7,678 bases of DNA, taken from contig JAPUJD010000087.1 in the NCBI GenBank assembly GCA_027296385.1, forward strand, positions 1 to 7,678. Direction: 5' to 3'. The stretch is from Acidobacteriota bacterium (GTDB taxonomy: Bacteria; Acidobacteriota; Thermoanaerobaculia; Multivoradales; JAHEKO01). The notes under the pieces are model-generated. The model saw nothing but the letters and a program-made list of their open reading frames with translations, did not search any database and was not told the DNA's origin. The translations under genes and the position numbers were made by a program. Every line of letters starts with the position of its first letter. Position 1 is the stretch's first letter. Positions 1-6,629 of this stretch are shown in pieces.

Positions 1-177
1 GCCGTTCCCATCCTCCCGGTAGGGGGGTGGGGTGGCGGCGTCGGCGGTTGGCTCGACACCGCGGCCAACCGCCAGACCCTGGACGAGCTGACCCGTCGTC
101 AGCCCGGCAGCCTGTTGCCGGTCGGCCCGGTCAGGCGTCACAACCGCTCCTCCTTCGAGCGTGCCGGCCAGCGCTGA
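1..177 (+). CDS. C-terminal end of an unrecognised protein (5' truncated by window)
   Basis: Reading frame 1 is open from the left edge to a TGA at 175-177, giving 58 residues. Third codon positions are about 86% G or C (8 of 58 codons end in A or T), as in the certain genes of this window. The overlapping frame starting at 27 is instead a typical Arg/Pro-rich shadow. The visible tail begins AVPILPVGGWGGG and ends SSFERAGQR. It has a glycine/tryptophan-rich stretch (residues 8-17), then a probable short helix (about 21-34) and a basic end. No family is recognised from this fragment, so no function is given. It lies 58 bp before the Rex-like operator, so the operator most likely controls what lies downstream, not this gene. 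That coding occurs here is fairly likely; identity is unknown. Confidence 0.5.
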   Translation, partial: AVPILPVGGWGGGVGGWLDTAANRQTLDELTRRQPGSLLPVGPVRRHNRSSFERAGQR

Positions 178-235
178 CCGCCTGGATTGGCGCCGACCGG
201 GCTTGCCGCTGGCGCCGGCCTGCGAAGGCGCTCGG

Positions 236-257
236 CCTTGTGAAATCTTTCACAAGG
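236..257. promoter_or_regulatory. Rex-type redox operator (perfect inverted repeat)
   Basis: A perfect 10-bp inverted repeat, CCTTGTGAAA and TTTCACAAGG, is separated by only TC. Its core TTGTGAA-ATCT-TTCACAA (238-255) matches the published consensus for Rex, the NADH/NAD+-sensing repressor (TTGTGAA-N4-TTCACAA), at every fixed position. The palindrome overlaps the -35 element and spacer of a plausible + strand promoter, which is where a repressor would act. Seen: the palindrome and its position. Known: Rex releases DNA when NADH is high and typically controls respiratory and fermentative genes. Inferred: that this genome has a Rex and that it binds here. CRP/FNR sites (TGTGA-N6-TCACA) share part of the motif: TGTGA-AATCTT-TCACA also fits a CRP box, so a CRP/FNR-family regulator is the main alternative. 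Confidence 0.75.
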
Positions 258-266
258 TGCTAGGGT
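238..266 (+). promoter_or_regulatory. Predicted extended -10 promoter overlapped by the Rex box
   Basis: The left half of the Rex palindrome supplies a -35-like TTGTGA (238-243). Exactly 17 bp later is a -10-like TAGGGT (261-266), preceded by TG at 258-259, the extended -10 signature. The predicted start of transcription is near 273-275. The -10 matches the consensus at only three positions, so the extended TG and good spacing carry the call. The transcript would run through about 200 nt of leader into the pteridine-reductase/folB/ytxJ/argGH operon, since no other gene start is convincing in between. Confidence 0.5.
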
Positions 267-474
267 AGCCCCACTGTAAGCTCTCAAGAGCTACGGGAGG
301 TTCCCCAGCCAAACATTGGCCTACCAACCGCGCGGAGATCTACCGATGCTCCGCCCCGCTACCAACCCACCCCGATCCCTGGACAGCCCCAGGGTAAATC
401 CAAACCGTCCCACCCCACCGGAACCTCCCTTCCATTCCCTTCTCCGGTAGCGCCGGACTGCGTACAATAGCTGC
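267..474 (+). other. Leader/intergenic region between the Rex promoter and the operon
   Basis: This stretch contains no clear gene. It holds a palindrome AGCTCTCAAGAGCT (279-292), then a GGGAGG motif (295-300) that looks like a ribosome-binding site. A hairpin follows with stem CCCTGG/CCAGGG (377-382 with 389-394, 6-nt loop). From about 405 to 447 the sequence is strongly pyrimidine- and C-rich. No T-tract follows either hairpin, so neither looks like a finished intrinsic terminator. If transcription starts near 274, this is an unusually long 5' leader for the downstream operon, with room for post-transcriptional control. That role is conjecture. Confidence 0.35.
346..450 (+). CDS. Doubtful 34-residue proline-rich small ORF in the leader
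   Basis: An ATG at 346 follows GGAG (334-337) at 8 nt, a proper ribosome-binding arrangement. It opens 34 codons ending in TAG at 448-450. The product is proline- and arginine-rich and hydrophilic, with no membrane segment or recognised motif. Third-position GC (about 65%) is lower than in the true genes here, which argues against selection as a protein. The frame is the same as that of the following SDR gene, which restarts at 475 after the TAG. The ORF could extend upstream to a TTG at 316, 15 nt after GGGAGG. It may be a chance ORF or a leader peptide. Confidence 0.2.
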   Translation: MLRPATNPPRSLDSPRVNPNRPTPPEPPFHSLLR

Positions 475-477
475 TTG
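463..477 (+). promoter_or_regulatory. Possible internal promoter placing the SDR start codon at the transcript 5' end
   Basis: TACAAT (463-468) is a five-of-six match to the -10 consensus. It ends 6 bp before the TTG (475-477) that is the best start for the SDR gene. That TTG has no Shine-Dalgarno in front of it. This -10/6 bp/start-codon layout is what leaderless mRNAs show. The -35 region is poor (TTCTCC at 440-445 for a 17-bp spacer), so the promoter is only a suggestion. Confidence 0.3.
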
Positions 478-1257
478 GTCGTATCCGCTGACAACCTGCG
501 GGACACCGTGGCATTGGTCACGGGTTCGGCCCATCGACTCGGCAGCGCCATCGCGGCACGCCTGGCAGCGGCCGGCTGCGACATCGTCGTCCATTACGGC
601 GGCTCGCGGAGCGAGGCGGAGGCGACGGCTTTGCGGATTCGCCGGGCTCACGCTGTACAGACCTGGGCTTTGCAGGCCGATCTGGCCGACCCCGCCTCGA
701 TCGACCGCCTCTTCGAGGCCGTCGCTGCAACCTGCGGCCGGCTCGATGTGTTGGTCAATAGTGCCTCGAGTTTCGTCGGCGCGCCGCTGAGCGAGGTCGA
801 CGCCAGCGCCTGGGACCGGGTCCAGGCGGTCAATGTGCGAGCTCCGCACCTGTGCATTCGCCGGGCGGCGCCGCTGCTCGAGGCTGCCGCAGCCGATCGC
901 GGTACGGCAGCGGTAATCAACGTAGCGGATCTCAGCGGCGTGGTGCCGTGGCGCGATTTCGGGGCTCACGGAGTCAGCAAGGCCGGCCTTTTGCACCTGA
1001 CGCGTTGCGCGGCACTGGAGATGGCGCCGCGGGTGCGAGTCAACGCGGTGGTGCCGGGAGCGATCCTGCCGCCGCCCGGCGAGACGGCCGACTCCGCAGC
1101 CTGGCGTGCGATCGGCGAGCGCATGCCACTGGGCCGGCCCGGCAGGCCGGAGGACATCGGCGACGCTGTGGCGTTTCTGGCCGCTGCGCAGTTCGTCACC
1201 GGTGAAATACTCTTCGTCGATGGGGGAGAGCACCTCTTCGGCAGTACCAAGCGATGA
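475..1257 (+). CDS. Pteridine reductase-like short-chain dehydrogenase (SDR), catalytic Tyr replaced by His
   Basis: This 260-residue protein is a classical-length SDR with a Rossmann fold. The cofactor loop is TGSAHRLG (16-23), the T-G-x3-R-x-G form seen in FolM and pteridine reductases (PTR1). IVVHYGGSRSEAEA (37-50) and NSASSF (95-100, compare NNASSF of PTR1) also point to that subgroup. PGAILPP (194-200) and FVTGEILFVDGG (240-251) close the fold. PTR1-type enzymes reduce dihydropterins or folates with NADPH, and the neighbouring folB supports pterin chemistry. Asp152 sits where PTR1 has Asp in place of the usual SDR Ser, and Lys169 is kept. The Y-x3-K tyrosine, however, is His165 (HGVSK). 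The protein may therefore be altered in catalysis or a different SDR. The TTG start is chosen because a TAG lies in frame at 448-450 and the only other start upstream of the Rossmann strand, GTG 508, would leave almost no residues before it. Confidence 0.85.
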   Translation: MVVSADNLRDTVALVTGSAHRLGSAIAARLAAAGCDIVVHYGGSRSEAEATALRIRRAHAVQTWALQADLADPASIDRLFEAVAATCGRLDVLVNSASSFVGAPLSEVDASAWDRVQAVNVRAPHLCIRRAAPLLEAAAADRGTAAVINVADLSGVVPWRDFGAHGVSKAGLLHLTRCAALEMAPRVRVNAVVPGAILPPPGETADSAAWRAIGERMPLGRPGRPEDIGDAVAFLAAAQFVTGEILFVDGGEHLFGSTKR

Positions 1258-1278
1258 CGGGGCAAGGAGTGTCGACCA

Positions 1279-1665
1279 GTGGCTGAAGATCGCATCTTCG
1301 TTCGTGACCTGCGTCTGCGCGGGATCGTCGGCATCAATGATTGGGAGCGCGAGAAAAGGCAGGACATCGTCGTCAATCTGACCCTGTGGGGCGACTTGAG
1401 CCGCGCCGGCGTCTCCGATTCGATCGACGACGCCCTCAACTACCGTACCCTGACCAAGGACGTCATCGCCTACGTCGAGGCTTCGTCGCACTATCTGGTG
1501 GAGAGCCTGGCCACCGCGCTGGCGCGCATCTGCGTCGTCGATCACGGCGCCGAGCGCGCCACGGTGAAGGTGGAAAAGCCCGCCGCCCTGCGTTTTGCCG
1601 ACTCCGTGGGAGTCGAGATCGAGCGCACCCGCGACGACTTCGAGCCTGGAGGTTCAGAGTCATGA
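1279..1665 (+). CDS. folB: Dihydroneopterin aldolase
   Basis: FolB converts 7,8-dihydroneopterin to 6-hydroxymethyl-7,8-dihydropterin and glycolaldehyde in folate synthesis. It is a cytosolic octamer in characterised members. The 128-residue product has the normal family length and all hallmark segments. GIVGINDWEREKRQDIVV (15-32) contains the active-site-region Glu23. DALNYRTLTKDV (51-62) and the VES around Glu75, the pterin-anchoring position, follow. VEKPAALRFADSVGVEIER (98-116) contains the conserved catalytic Lys100. The start is a GTG, 9 nt after AAGGAG (1264-1269), and 21 bp after the SDR stop. Its TGA overlaps the ATG of the next gene (ATGA). With the upstream pteridine reductase-like gene it forms a pterin/folate pair heading the operon. 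Confidence 0.95.
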   Translation: MAEDRIFVRDLRLRGIVGINDWEREKRQDIVVNLTLWGDLSRAGVSDSIDDALNYRTLTKDVIAYVEASSHYLVESLATALARICVVDHGAERATVKVEKPAALRFADSVGVEIERTRDDFEPGGSES

Positions 1666-2023
1666 GCGAGATCGAAAAAGTCGAGACGACGGAGGACCTC
1701 GACCGGCACGTCGCCGCCTCCTTCGACGGGGACATCTGGTTCTTCAAGCACAGCCTCACGTGCGGCGTTTCGTCGGCCGCCTGGCGCGAGTTCGAGCGCT
1801 TCGCCGGCGAGCAGCCAGCCGAGGGGGGGGTGCGTTTCTGCCTGATCGAGATCCAGTCCTCCCGTCCGATCTCGCGCTCCCTGGCGGAGAGGCTCGACGT
1901 GCGCCATCAATCGCCGCAGGCGATTCTCGTCCGTGGTGGCAAGGCCGTCTGGCACGCGACGCACTTCTCTATCACCAGCCGGGCCCTCGCCGCAGCCGGG
2001 GCGCAAGCCCGAGAGAGTCAGGC

Positions 2024-2027
<4 letters not shown>
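1662..2027 (+). CDS. ytxJ: YtxJ-like monothiol bacilliredoxin (thioredoxin fold, DUF2847)
   Basis: This 121-residue protein has the pattern of the YtxJ family, thioredoxin-fold proteins linked to removal of bacillithiol from mixed disulfides. FFKHSLTCGVSSAAW (27-41) holds the single active-site Cys34, where family members usually have a T-C-P-I-S-like motif. SPQAIL (84-89) supplies the cis-proline loop (Pro85), and the HQ before it is also typical. A second Cys (Cys60) lies in a strand and is not part of a CXXC, fitting a monothiol mechanism. ATG overlaps the folB stop, and the TGA overlaps the argG start, so translation is probably coupled on both sides. The gene has no known direct link to folate or arginine synthesis. 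A run of eight G (1823-1830) lies inside it. Reaction and partner are inferred from the family; whether this organism makes bacillithiol cannot be seen. Confidence 0.82.
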
Positions 2028-3225
<1,198 letters not shown>

Positions 3226-3229
<4 letters not shown>

Positions 3230-4578
3230 GCCGGCTGCGCGATCGCTTCGACGAGCCCGTCAGCCCGGCCATGGAGCGCTTCGCCTCGTCGCTCGACGTC
3301 GATCTCGACATGGTGGCCGAGGATCTCACGGCCTCGAAGGCTCACGCTCGCATGTTGGGCGAGGTCGGGGTGCTGGCGACGGACGAGGTCGAGCAGCTCC
3401 TCGGTGGCCTCGAGCGTATCGGGTCCGAGTTCGTGGCCGGCGAGTTCGTGCCCACGACGTCGGACGAGGACATCCACATGGCGGTCGAGCGCCGCCTCAC
3501 CGAGCTCGTCGGCGAAGTCGGCGGCAAGCTGCACACCGCGCGCTCGCGCAACGACCAGGTCGCCACCGACGTCCGGCTGTGGCTCAAAGCGCGCCTTGCC
3601 CGGTTGTCCGAGGCGTTGAACGGTCTGGTGAGCGCCCTGGTCGCGCGGACCGAGAGCGACGGGCGCATCCTGATGCCTGGCTACACCCACCTGCAGCGCG
3701 GTCAACCGATCCTACTCGGTCATCATCTCCTGGCCCATGCCTGGGCGGTGGATCGCGACCGGCAGAGGGTGGCCGCGGCGACCAGCCGGGTCGACGCCAG
3801 TCCGCTGGGCGCCGGCGCCATGGCCGGAACGCCCCATGCGATCGATCGTCGCCGCACCGCCGAGCTGTTGGGCTTCGGCGGCGTGGTCGAGAACGCGATG
3901 GACGCGGTCGCGGCCCGGGATCACATGCAAGAGGTGGCTGCCGTCTGCGCCATCGCCGTCACCCATCTATCGCGCATGGCGGCCGAGTTGGTGCTGTGGT
4001 CGTCGGCCGAGTTCGCCTTCGTGCGCCTCGCCGATGCCCACACGACCGGCTCGAGCATCATGCCGCAGAAGCGCAATCCCGACGCCGTCGAGCTGGTGCG
4101 CGGCAAGACAGGCCGGGTCTACGGCGATCTGATGAGCCTGCTGACCCTGACCAAGGGTCTGCCGATGTCCTACAACCGCGATCTGCAGGAGGATCGCCGG
4201 CCGCTCTTTGATGCGGTCACCACCACGATCGACAGCGTCGAGCTCATGATCGAGATCTGGAGCAGTCTCGAGCTCGCGGCCGAACGTTTCACCGCCGAGC
4301 TGGCGGGAGACCCCAGCCTCGCCACCGAGCTGGCCGACGCCCTGGCCGAGACCGGAATGCCCTTTCGCCAGGCGCACCGTGCCGTGGCGCGGCTGATGGC
4401 CGAGTTGGCCGCAGCTGAGCGCACCCTCGACACCCTCACCGACGCCGAGCTCGAAGGCCTCGGCCTCGAGCCCCATCACCGCGCGCTGCTCGACCCCCGC
4501 GCCGCGGCCGAGCGGCGCACCTCGTTGGGCGGTACGAGCTGGTCCGAGATCGAGCGCCAGATCGCCCTGCTCCGGTAG
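3226..4578 (+). CDS. argH: Argininosuccinate lyase
   Basis: ArgH splits argininosuccinate into arginine and fumarate, the final arginine step. The 450-residue protein belongs to the fumarase/aspartase superfamily and shows its three conserved blocks. They are TARSRNDQVATDVRLW (104-119), the GYTHLQRGQPI region with His155 (152-162), and the mobile signature loop GSSIMPQKRNPD (275-286) carrying the catalytic serine region. TTSDEDIHMAVERRL (77-91) is also typical. The start is GTG, whose last two bases lie in the argG stop (GTGA), so translation is likely coupled. The N-terminus reads SRLRDRF instead of the usual LWGGRF, keeping only RF, while the rest of that helix (EPVSPAMERFASSLD) aligns well. 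The operon appears to end here. Confidence 0.97.
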
Positions 4579-4595
4579 TCGGCGCGGTGTCGGCC

Positions 4596-4614
4596 GGCCC
4601 CGGAAACCGCGGCC
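4596..4614 (+). terminator. GC-rich hairpin after argH, possible weak terminator
   Basis: Eighteen bp after the argH stop a strong hairpin can form: GGCCCCGG pairs with CCGCGGCC around an AAA loop, seven pairs with one C/C mismatch. It is followed by CGGTCTTG, not a run of T, so it lacks a proper intrinsic terminator tail. Its place at the operon end makes a transcript-end role plausible. Confidence 0.35.
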
Positions 4615-4692
4615 CGGTCTTGCGCGGGCAGCCTGCCGTTCGAGATCGAAATGAACCTGATCCAAGAGCAACGACGCGCAGAGCACATCGCC

Positions 4693-4716
4693 TTGACAGG
4701 GCGCCTGTGCTATTGT
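4693..4716 (+). promoter_or_regulatory. Possible infC promoter (extended -10, poorly spaced -35)
   Basis: TTGACA (4693-4698) is a perfect -35 hexamer. TGC-TATTGT (4708-4716) is an extended -10. The gap of 12 bp between them is too short for normal sigma-70 contact, so the -10 may work through its TG extension, or the -35 match is chance. Transcription from here would give a roughly 135-nt infC leader. Confidence 0.35.
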
Positions 4717-4721
4717 CCCCG

Positions 4722-4858
4722 CCGGTGTTGACTAGATCTTCAAGCCTCCTCGAGGCCGCATCCGCCGGCCCGATCTGCATTCCGTTCCCCTCGTGAAGTC
4801 CCTCGCCGCTTCCTGCGCGCGATGAGGTGCGCTAGCCGCACTCGAAAGGAGTCCTGCC
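4722..4858 (+). other. infC 5' leader with two small hairpins
   Basis: The region between the putative promoter and infC has no gene. Two hairpins can form: GCCTC-CTC-GAGGC (4744-4756) and GTGCG-CTAGC-CGCAC (4827-4841). The second ends only 3 nt before the Shine-Dalgarno of infC, close enough to influence ribosome access. A TGA at 4823-4825 closes the infC frame upstream, so the protein cannot begin before 4826. Confidence 0.4.
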
Positions 4859-4861
4859 ATC
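4845..4861 (+). promoter_or_regulatory. Ribosome binding site and ATC start codon of infC
   Basis: AAAGGAG (4845-4851) is the strongest Shine-Dalgarno of the window, and 7 nt after it lies ATC (4859-4861). Between the upstream in-frame TGA (4823) and the first GTG (4943) there is no ATG, GTG or TTG in frame. IF3-specific sequence already begins well before 4943. The ATC at the right spacing is therefore the start. IF3 itself rejects non-standard start codons, so this permits autogenous control, as shown for the AUU start of E. coli infC. Confidence 0.85.
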
Positions 4862-5419
4862 GCTAGGAGACGTCGTTGGCGGCCGGAGCCTATCCAGAGG
4901 AAGGACAAGTTCCGGATCAACCGACATATTCGTAAAAGCCCCGTGCGTCTGATCGACGACGAGGGCACTCAGGTCGGCGTCGTGCCGCTCGAAGAGGCGC
5001 GAGCCCGTGCTGAGGACATCGGTCTCGATCTCGTCGAAGTCGGACCCGATGCCGATCCGCCAGTGGTGAGGATTCTCGACTGGGGAAAGCTCAAGTACGA
5101 GCAGGAGAAGAAGGCCCGCGAGTCGCGCAAGAAGCAGCATACGATCGACGTCAAAGAGGTCAAGTACAGGCCCAACATCGACGATCACGACTTCGAGATC
5201 AAGACCAACCGGGCGCGCCGCTTCCTGACGCAAGGCAAGAAGGTCAAGTTCACCGTCTTCTTCCGTTACCGCCAGCTCCGACGCCCCGAGCTCGGCGACG
5301 AGGTGCTCAACCGCGTGGTCGAGGAGCTCAAAGAGCTCGGCACGGTCGAGACCCGCTCCGGCATGGACGGCCGGCGCCTGGTCATGGTGATCGCTCCGAT
5401 CGCACAGCACGGCAAGTAG
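4859..5419 (+). CDS. infC: Translation initiation factor IF-3, ATC start codon
   Basis: IF3 binds the 30S subunit, keeps it apart from the 50S, and checks the initiator tRNA/start-codon pairing. From the ATC the product is 186 residues, near the family norm. It opens with a very basic tail (ARRRRW). The N-domain begins FRINRHIRKSPVRLIDDEG (18-36) and runs through GLDLVEVGPDADPPVVRILD (55-74), then WGKLKYEQEKK (75-85). A lysine-rich linker leads to the C-domain with RFLTQGKKVKFTVFFRYRQ and RRPELG. The end, MDGRRLVMVIAPI, is typical. Starting at GTG 4943 would delete 28 residues, including the conserved RIN..IR segment, and would have no ribosome-binding site. The usual rpmI-rplT genes do not follow; a convergent operon does. 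Identity is certain and the start very likely. Confidence 0.96.
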   Translation: MARRRRWRPEPIQRKDKFRINRHIRKSPVRLIDDEGTQVGVVPLEEARARAEDIGLDLVEVGPDADPPVVRILDWGKLKYEQEKKARESRKKQHTIDVKEVKYRPNIDDHDFEIKTNRARRFLTQGKKVKFTVFFRYRQLRRPELGDEVLNRVVEELKELGTVETRSGMDGRRLVMVIAPIAQHGK

Positions 5420-5470
5420 TGGCTCGGCTACAGTAGGCAGCTGCGTCGGTTTGATGGCTGATCTGCCGAC

Positions 5471-5570
5471 GTCGCCAAAAGAGATCTGCAGGATCCCCGA
5501 GCTCCATTCGAGCCTCCTCGACTCGATCGTGTAGATCTGAGCCCTTCCTTACCCGAAGTCTTTTGGCGAC
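5471..5570. repeat. 100-bp structure bounded by a perfect 12-bp inverted repeat
   Basis: GTCGCCAAAAGA (5471-5482) and its exact reverse complement TCTTTTGGCGAC (5559-5570) enclose 76 bp. Within them AGATCT occurs at 5482-5487 and 5533-5538, and being palindromic the copies can pair. A small hairpin TCGAG-CCTC-CTCGA sits at 5508-5521. A nested fold with a closing 12-bp stem is thus possible on either strand. It lies between the ends of two convergent genes. It may be a two-way transcript-end structure or a small decayed repeat element. No T-tract follows and no target-site duplication is visible at the edges. The rest of the 5420-5582 gap shows nothing else. Confidence 0.6.
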
Positions 5571-5582
5571 CGCCGCGCAGGG

Positions 5583-6620
5583 CTAGGGCGACGTAGCCAG
5601 TCTGTGGCGTGGCGCCAGGCGGTTGCGCTCCAGGCCGGCCGCTTCGCGCAATGCCGCCTCGGTGTAGTGGGTCACCATTCGGCTGCGCCATTGGGTCTGG
5701 AAGTCGGTGTTGTCGAAGGGGGTCGCCGGTTTGCGGGCCAGCTCGGCGGCCTCGCGCACTACATGCTCGTCGAGCTTCTTGCCGACGAGGAACTCCGATG
5801 CGGCTTCGGCCGGCAAGGGCCGTGAGCTGACGGCGCCGAGGTAGATGCTCGCTCTTTCGACGGTGTCGTCTTCGGCCAGCCAGATCGCCACCGAGCTCGA
5901 GAGCACGGCGAAATCGATCGAGCCGCGGCGGCGCAGCTTCCAGAAGGCCGACCGGCAGCGCTCGGCCCTGGCTGCCGCGGGCACGACGATGGCGGTCACG
6001 ATCTCGTCCGGCTGTTTGGTCAGGTAGTCGATGCCGTCGTCCTCGTAGAGCGCCGTCAGCGGGATCTCGCGGTCGCCGTCGGCTCCGACGAGTCGCACGC
6101 GAGCGCCGAGGGCGCAGAGTATCGGTGCCGAATCGGAAGCGGAGTGGGCGAGGCAGCTCTTCGAGCCCGGCGCCACCCAGCAGATCTCTCCAGCCTCCTT
6201 CATGCAGTAGTCGATCGAGCGCCGCCAGTCTTCGGTCTGGTTGTAGTAGGTGCAGCGGGTGTCGACGCAGACATTGCCGCCGATCGTGCCCATGTGGCGT
6301 AGCGGAGGTGAGGAGATCGAGTCGACGGCCGTCGCCAGTGCCGGGTAGTGACGGATCACCGTCGGATGGGTGGCGACCTCATGCAGTGACACCGTTGCTC
6401 CCAGGGTCAGGTCGCCAGTGCCGTTCTCGACCTGGTGCAGCTCCGGGATGCGCATCAGGCTGATCACGGTGTTGGCCCGCTGGTGGCGGCGCTTCATGTT
6501 GGGCCACAAGTCGGTGCCGCCGGCGACCACGCGGGCGGCTGCGCCCTCGCCGGCGAGGATCTTGGCGGCCTCAGCCAGAGTGGCGGGCAGCCGGAAGGTG
6601 AATGGAGGCAGGCGGAGCAT
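5583..6620 (-). CDS. hcrB: 4-Hydroxybenzoyl-CoA reductase-type beta (FAD / [4Fe-4S]) subunit
   Basis: The 345-residue protein is the FAD-binding subunit of a xanthine oxidase-family molybdenum enzyme. FAD-contact motifs are VVAGGTDLWPNMKRR (31-45) and HMGTIGGNVCVDTR (109-122). Between the FAD domains lies an insertion with Cys123, Cys139, Cys147 and Cys156. Its spacing (16, 8, 9) is that of the extra [4Fe-4S] ligands known in Thauera HcrB, and the segments around it (TRCTYYNQ, ICWVAPGS) also match. Ordinary xanthine dehydrogenases lack this insertion. The enzyme removes the phenolic hydroxyl from 4-hydroxybenzoyl-CoA reductively, giving benzoyl-CoA in anaerobic aromatic breakdown, with ferredoxin as donor. 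It starts 9 bp after the alpha-subunit stop, so the two are co-transcribed. The ribosome-binding site is weak (AAGGCG). Substrate is inferred from homology; a related aromatic acyl-CoA is possible. Confidence 0.87.
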   Translation of the reverse strand: MLRLPPFTFRLPATLAEAAKILAGEGAAARVVAGGTDLWPNMKRRHQRANTVISLMRIPELHQVENGTGDLTLGATVSLHEVATHPTVIRHYPALATAVDSISSPPLRHMGTIGGNVCVDTRCTYYNQTEDWRRSIDYCMKEAGEICWVAPGSKSCLAHSASDSAPILCALGARVRLVGADGDREIPLTALYEDDGIDYLTKQPDEIVTAIVVPAAARAERCRSAFWKLRRRGSIDFAVLSSSVAIWLAEDDTVERASIYLGAVSSRPLPAEAASEFLVGKKLDEHVVREAAELARKPATPFDNTDFQTQWRSRMVTHYTEAALREAAGLERNRLAPRHRLATSP

Positions 6621-6629
6621 GGGGGCGCC

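Noticed and set aside
340..1545. A 401-codon open frame on the - strand opposite the SDR and folB genes
   Set aside because: It is antisense to two genes with clear family motifs, its translation is Arg/Gly/Asp-rich without domains, and long antisense frames are common in high-GC DNA.
1595..2023. Upstream extension of the argG frame
   Set aside because: The translation there is out of frame with the well-supported folB and ytxJ and is Arg/Pro-rich. The ArgG PP-loop lies at residues 6-14 from the ATG at 2024, as in the family.
4651..4731. A 26-codon ATG ORF upstream of infC
   Set aside because: It has no good ribosome-binding site, it overlaps the putative promoter, and its product shows nothing recognisable.
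4728..4739. TTGACTAGATCT as a second infC promoter
   Set aside because: No -10-like hexamer lies 16-18 bp downstream of TTGACT.
4943..5419. infC beginning at GTG 4943
   Set aside because: It would lose conserved IF3 residues (RIN..IR) and has no Shine-Dalgarno in front. ATC 4859 has an ideal one.
5471..5570. The inverted-repeat unit as an intact insertion element or MITE
   Set aside because: No target-site duplication is visible at the edges, and a second copy cannot be sought in this window.
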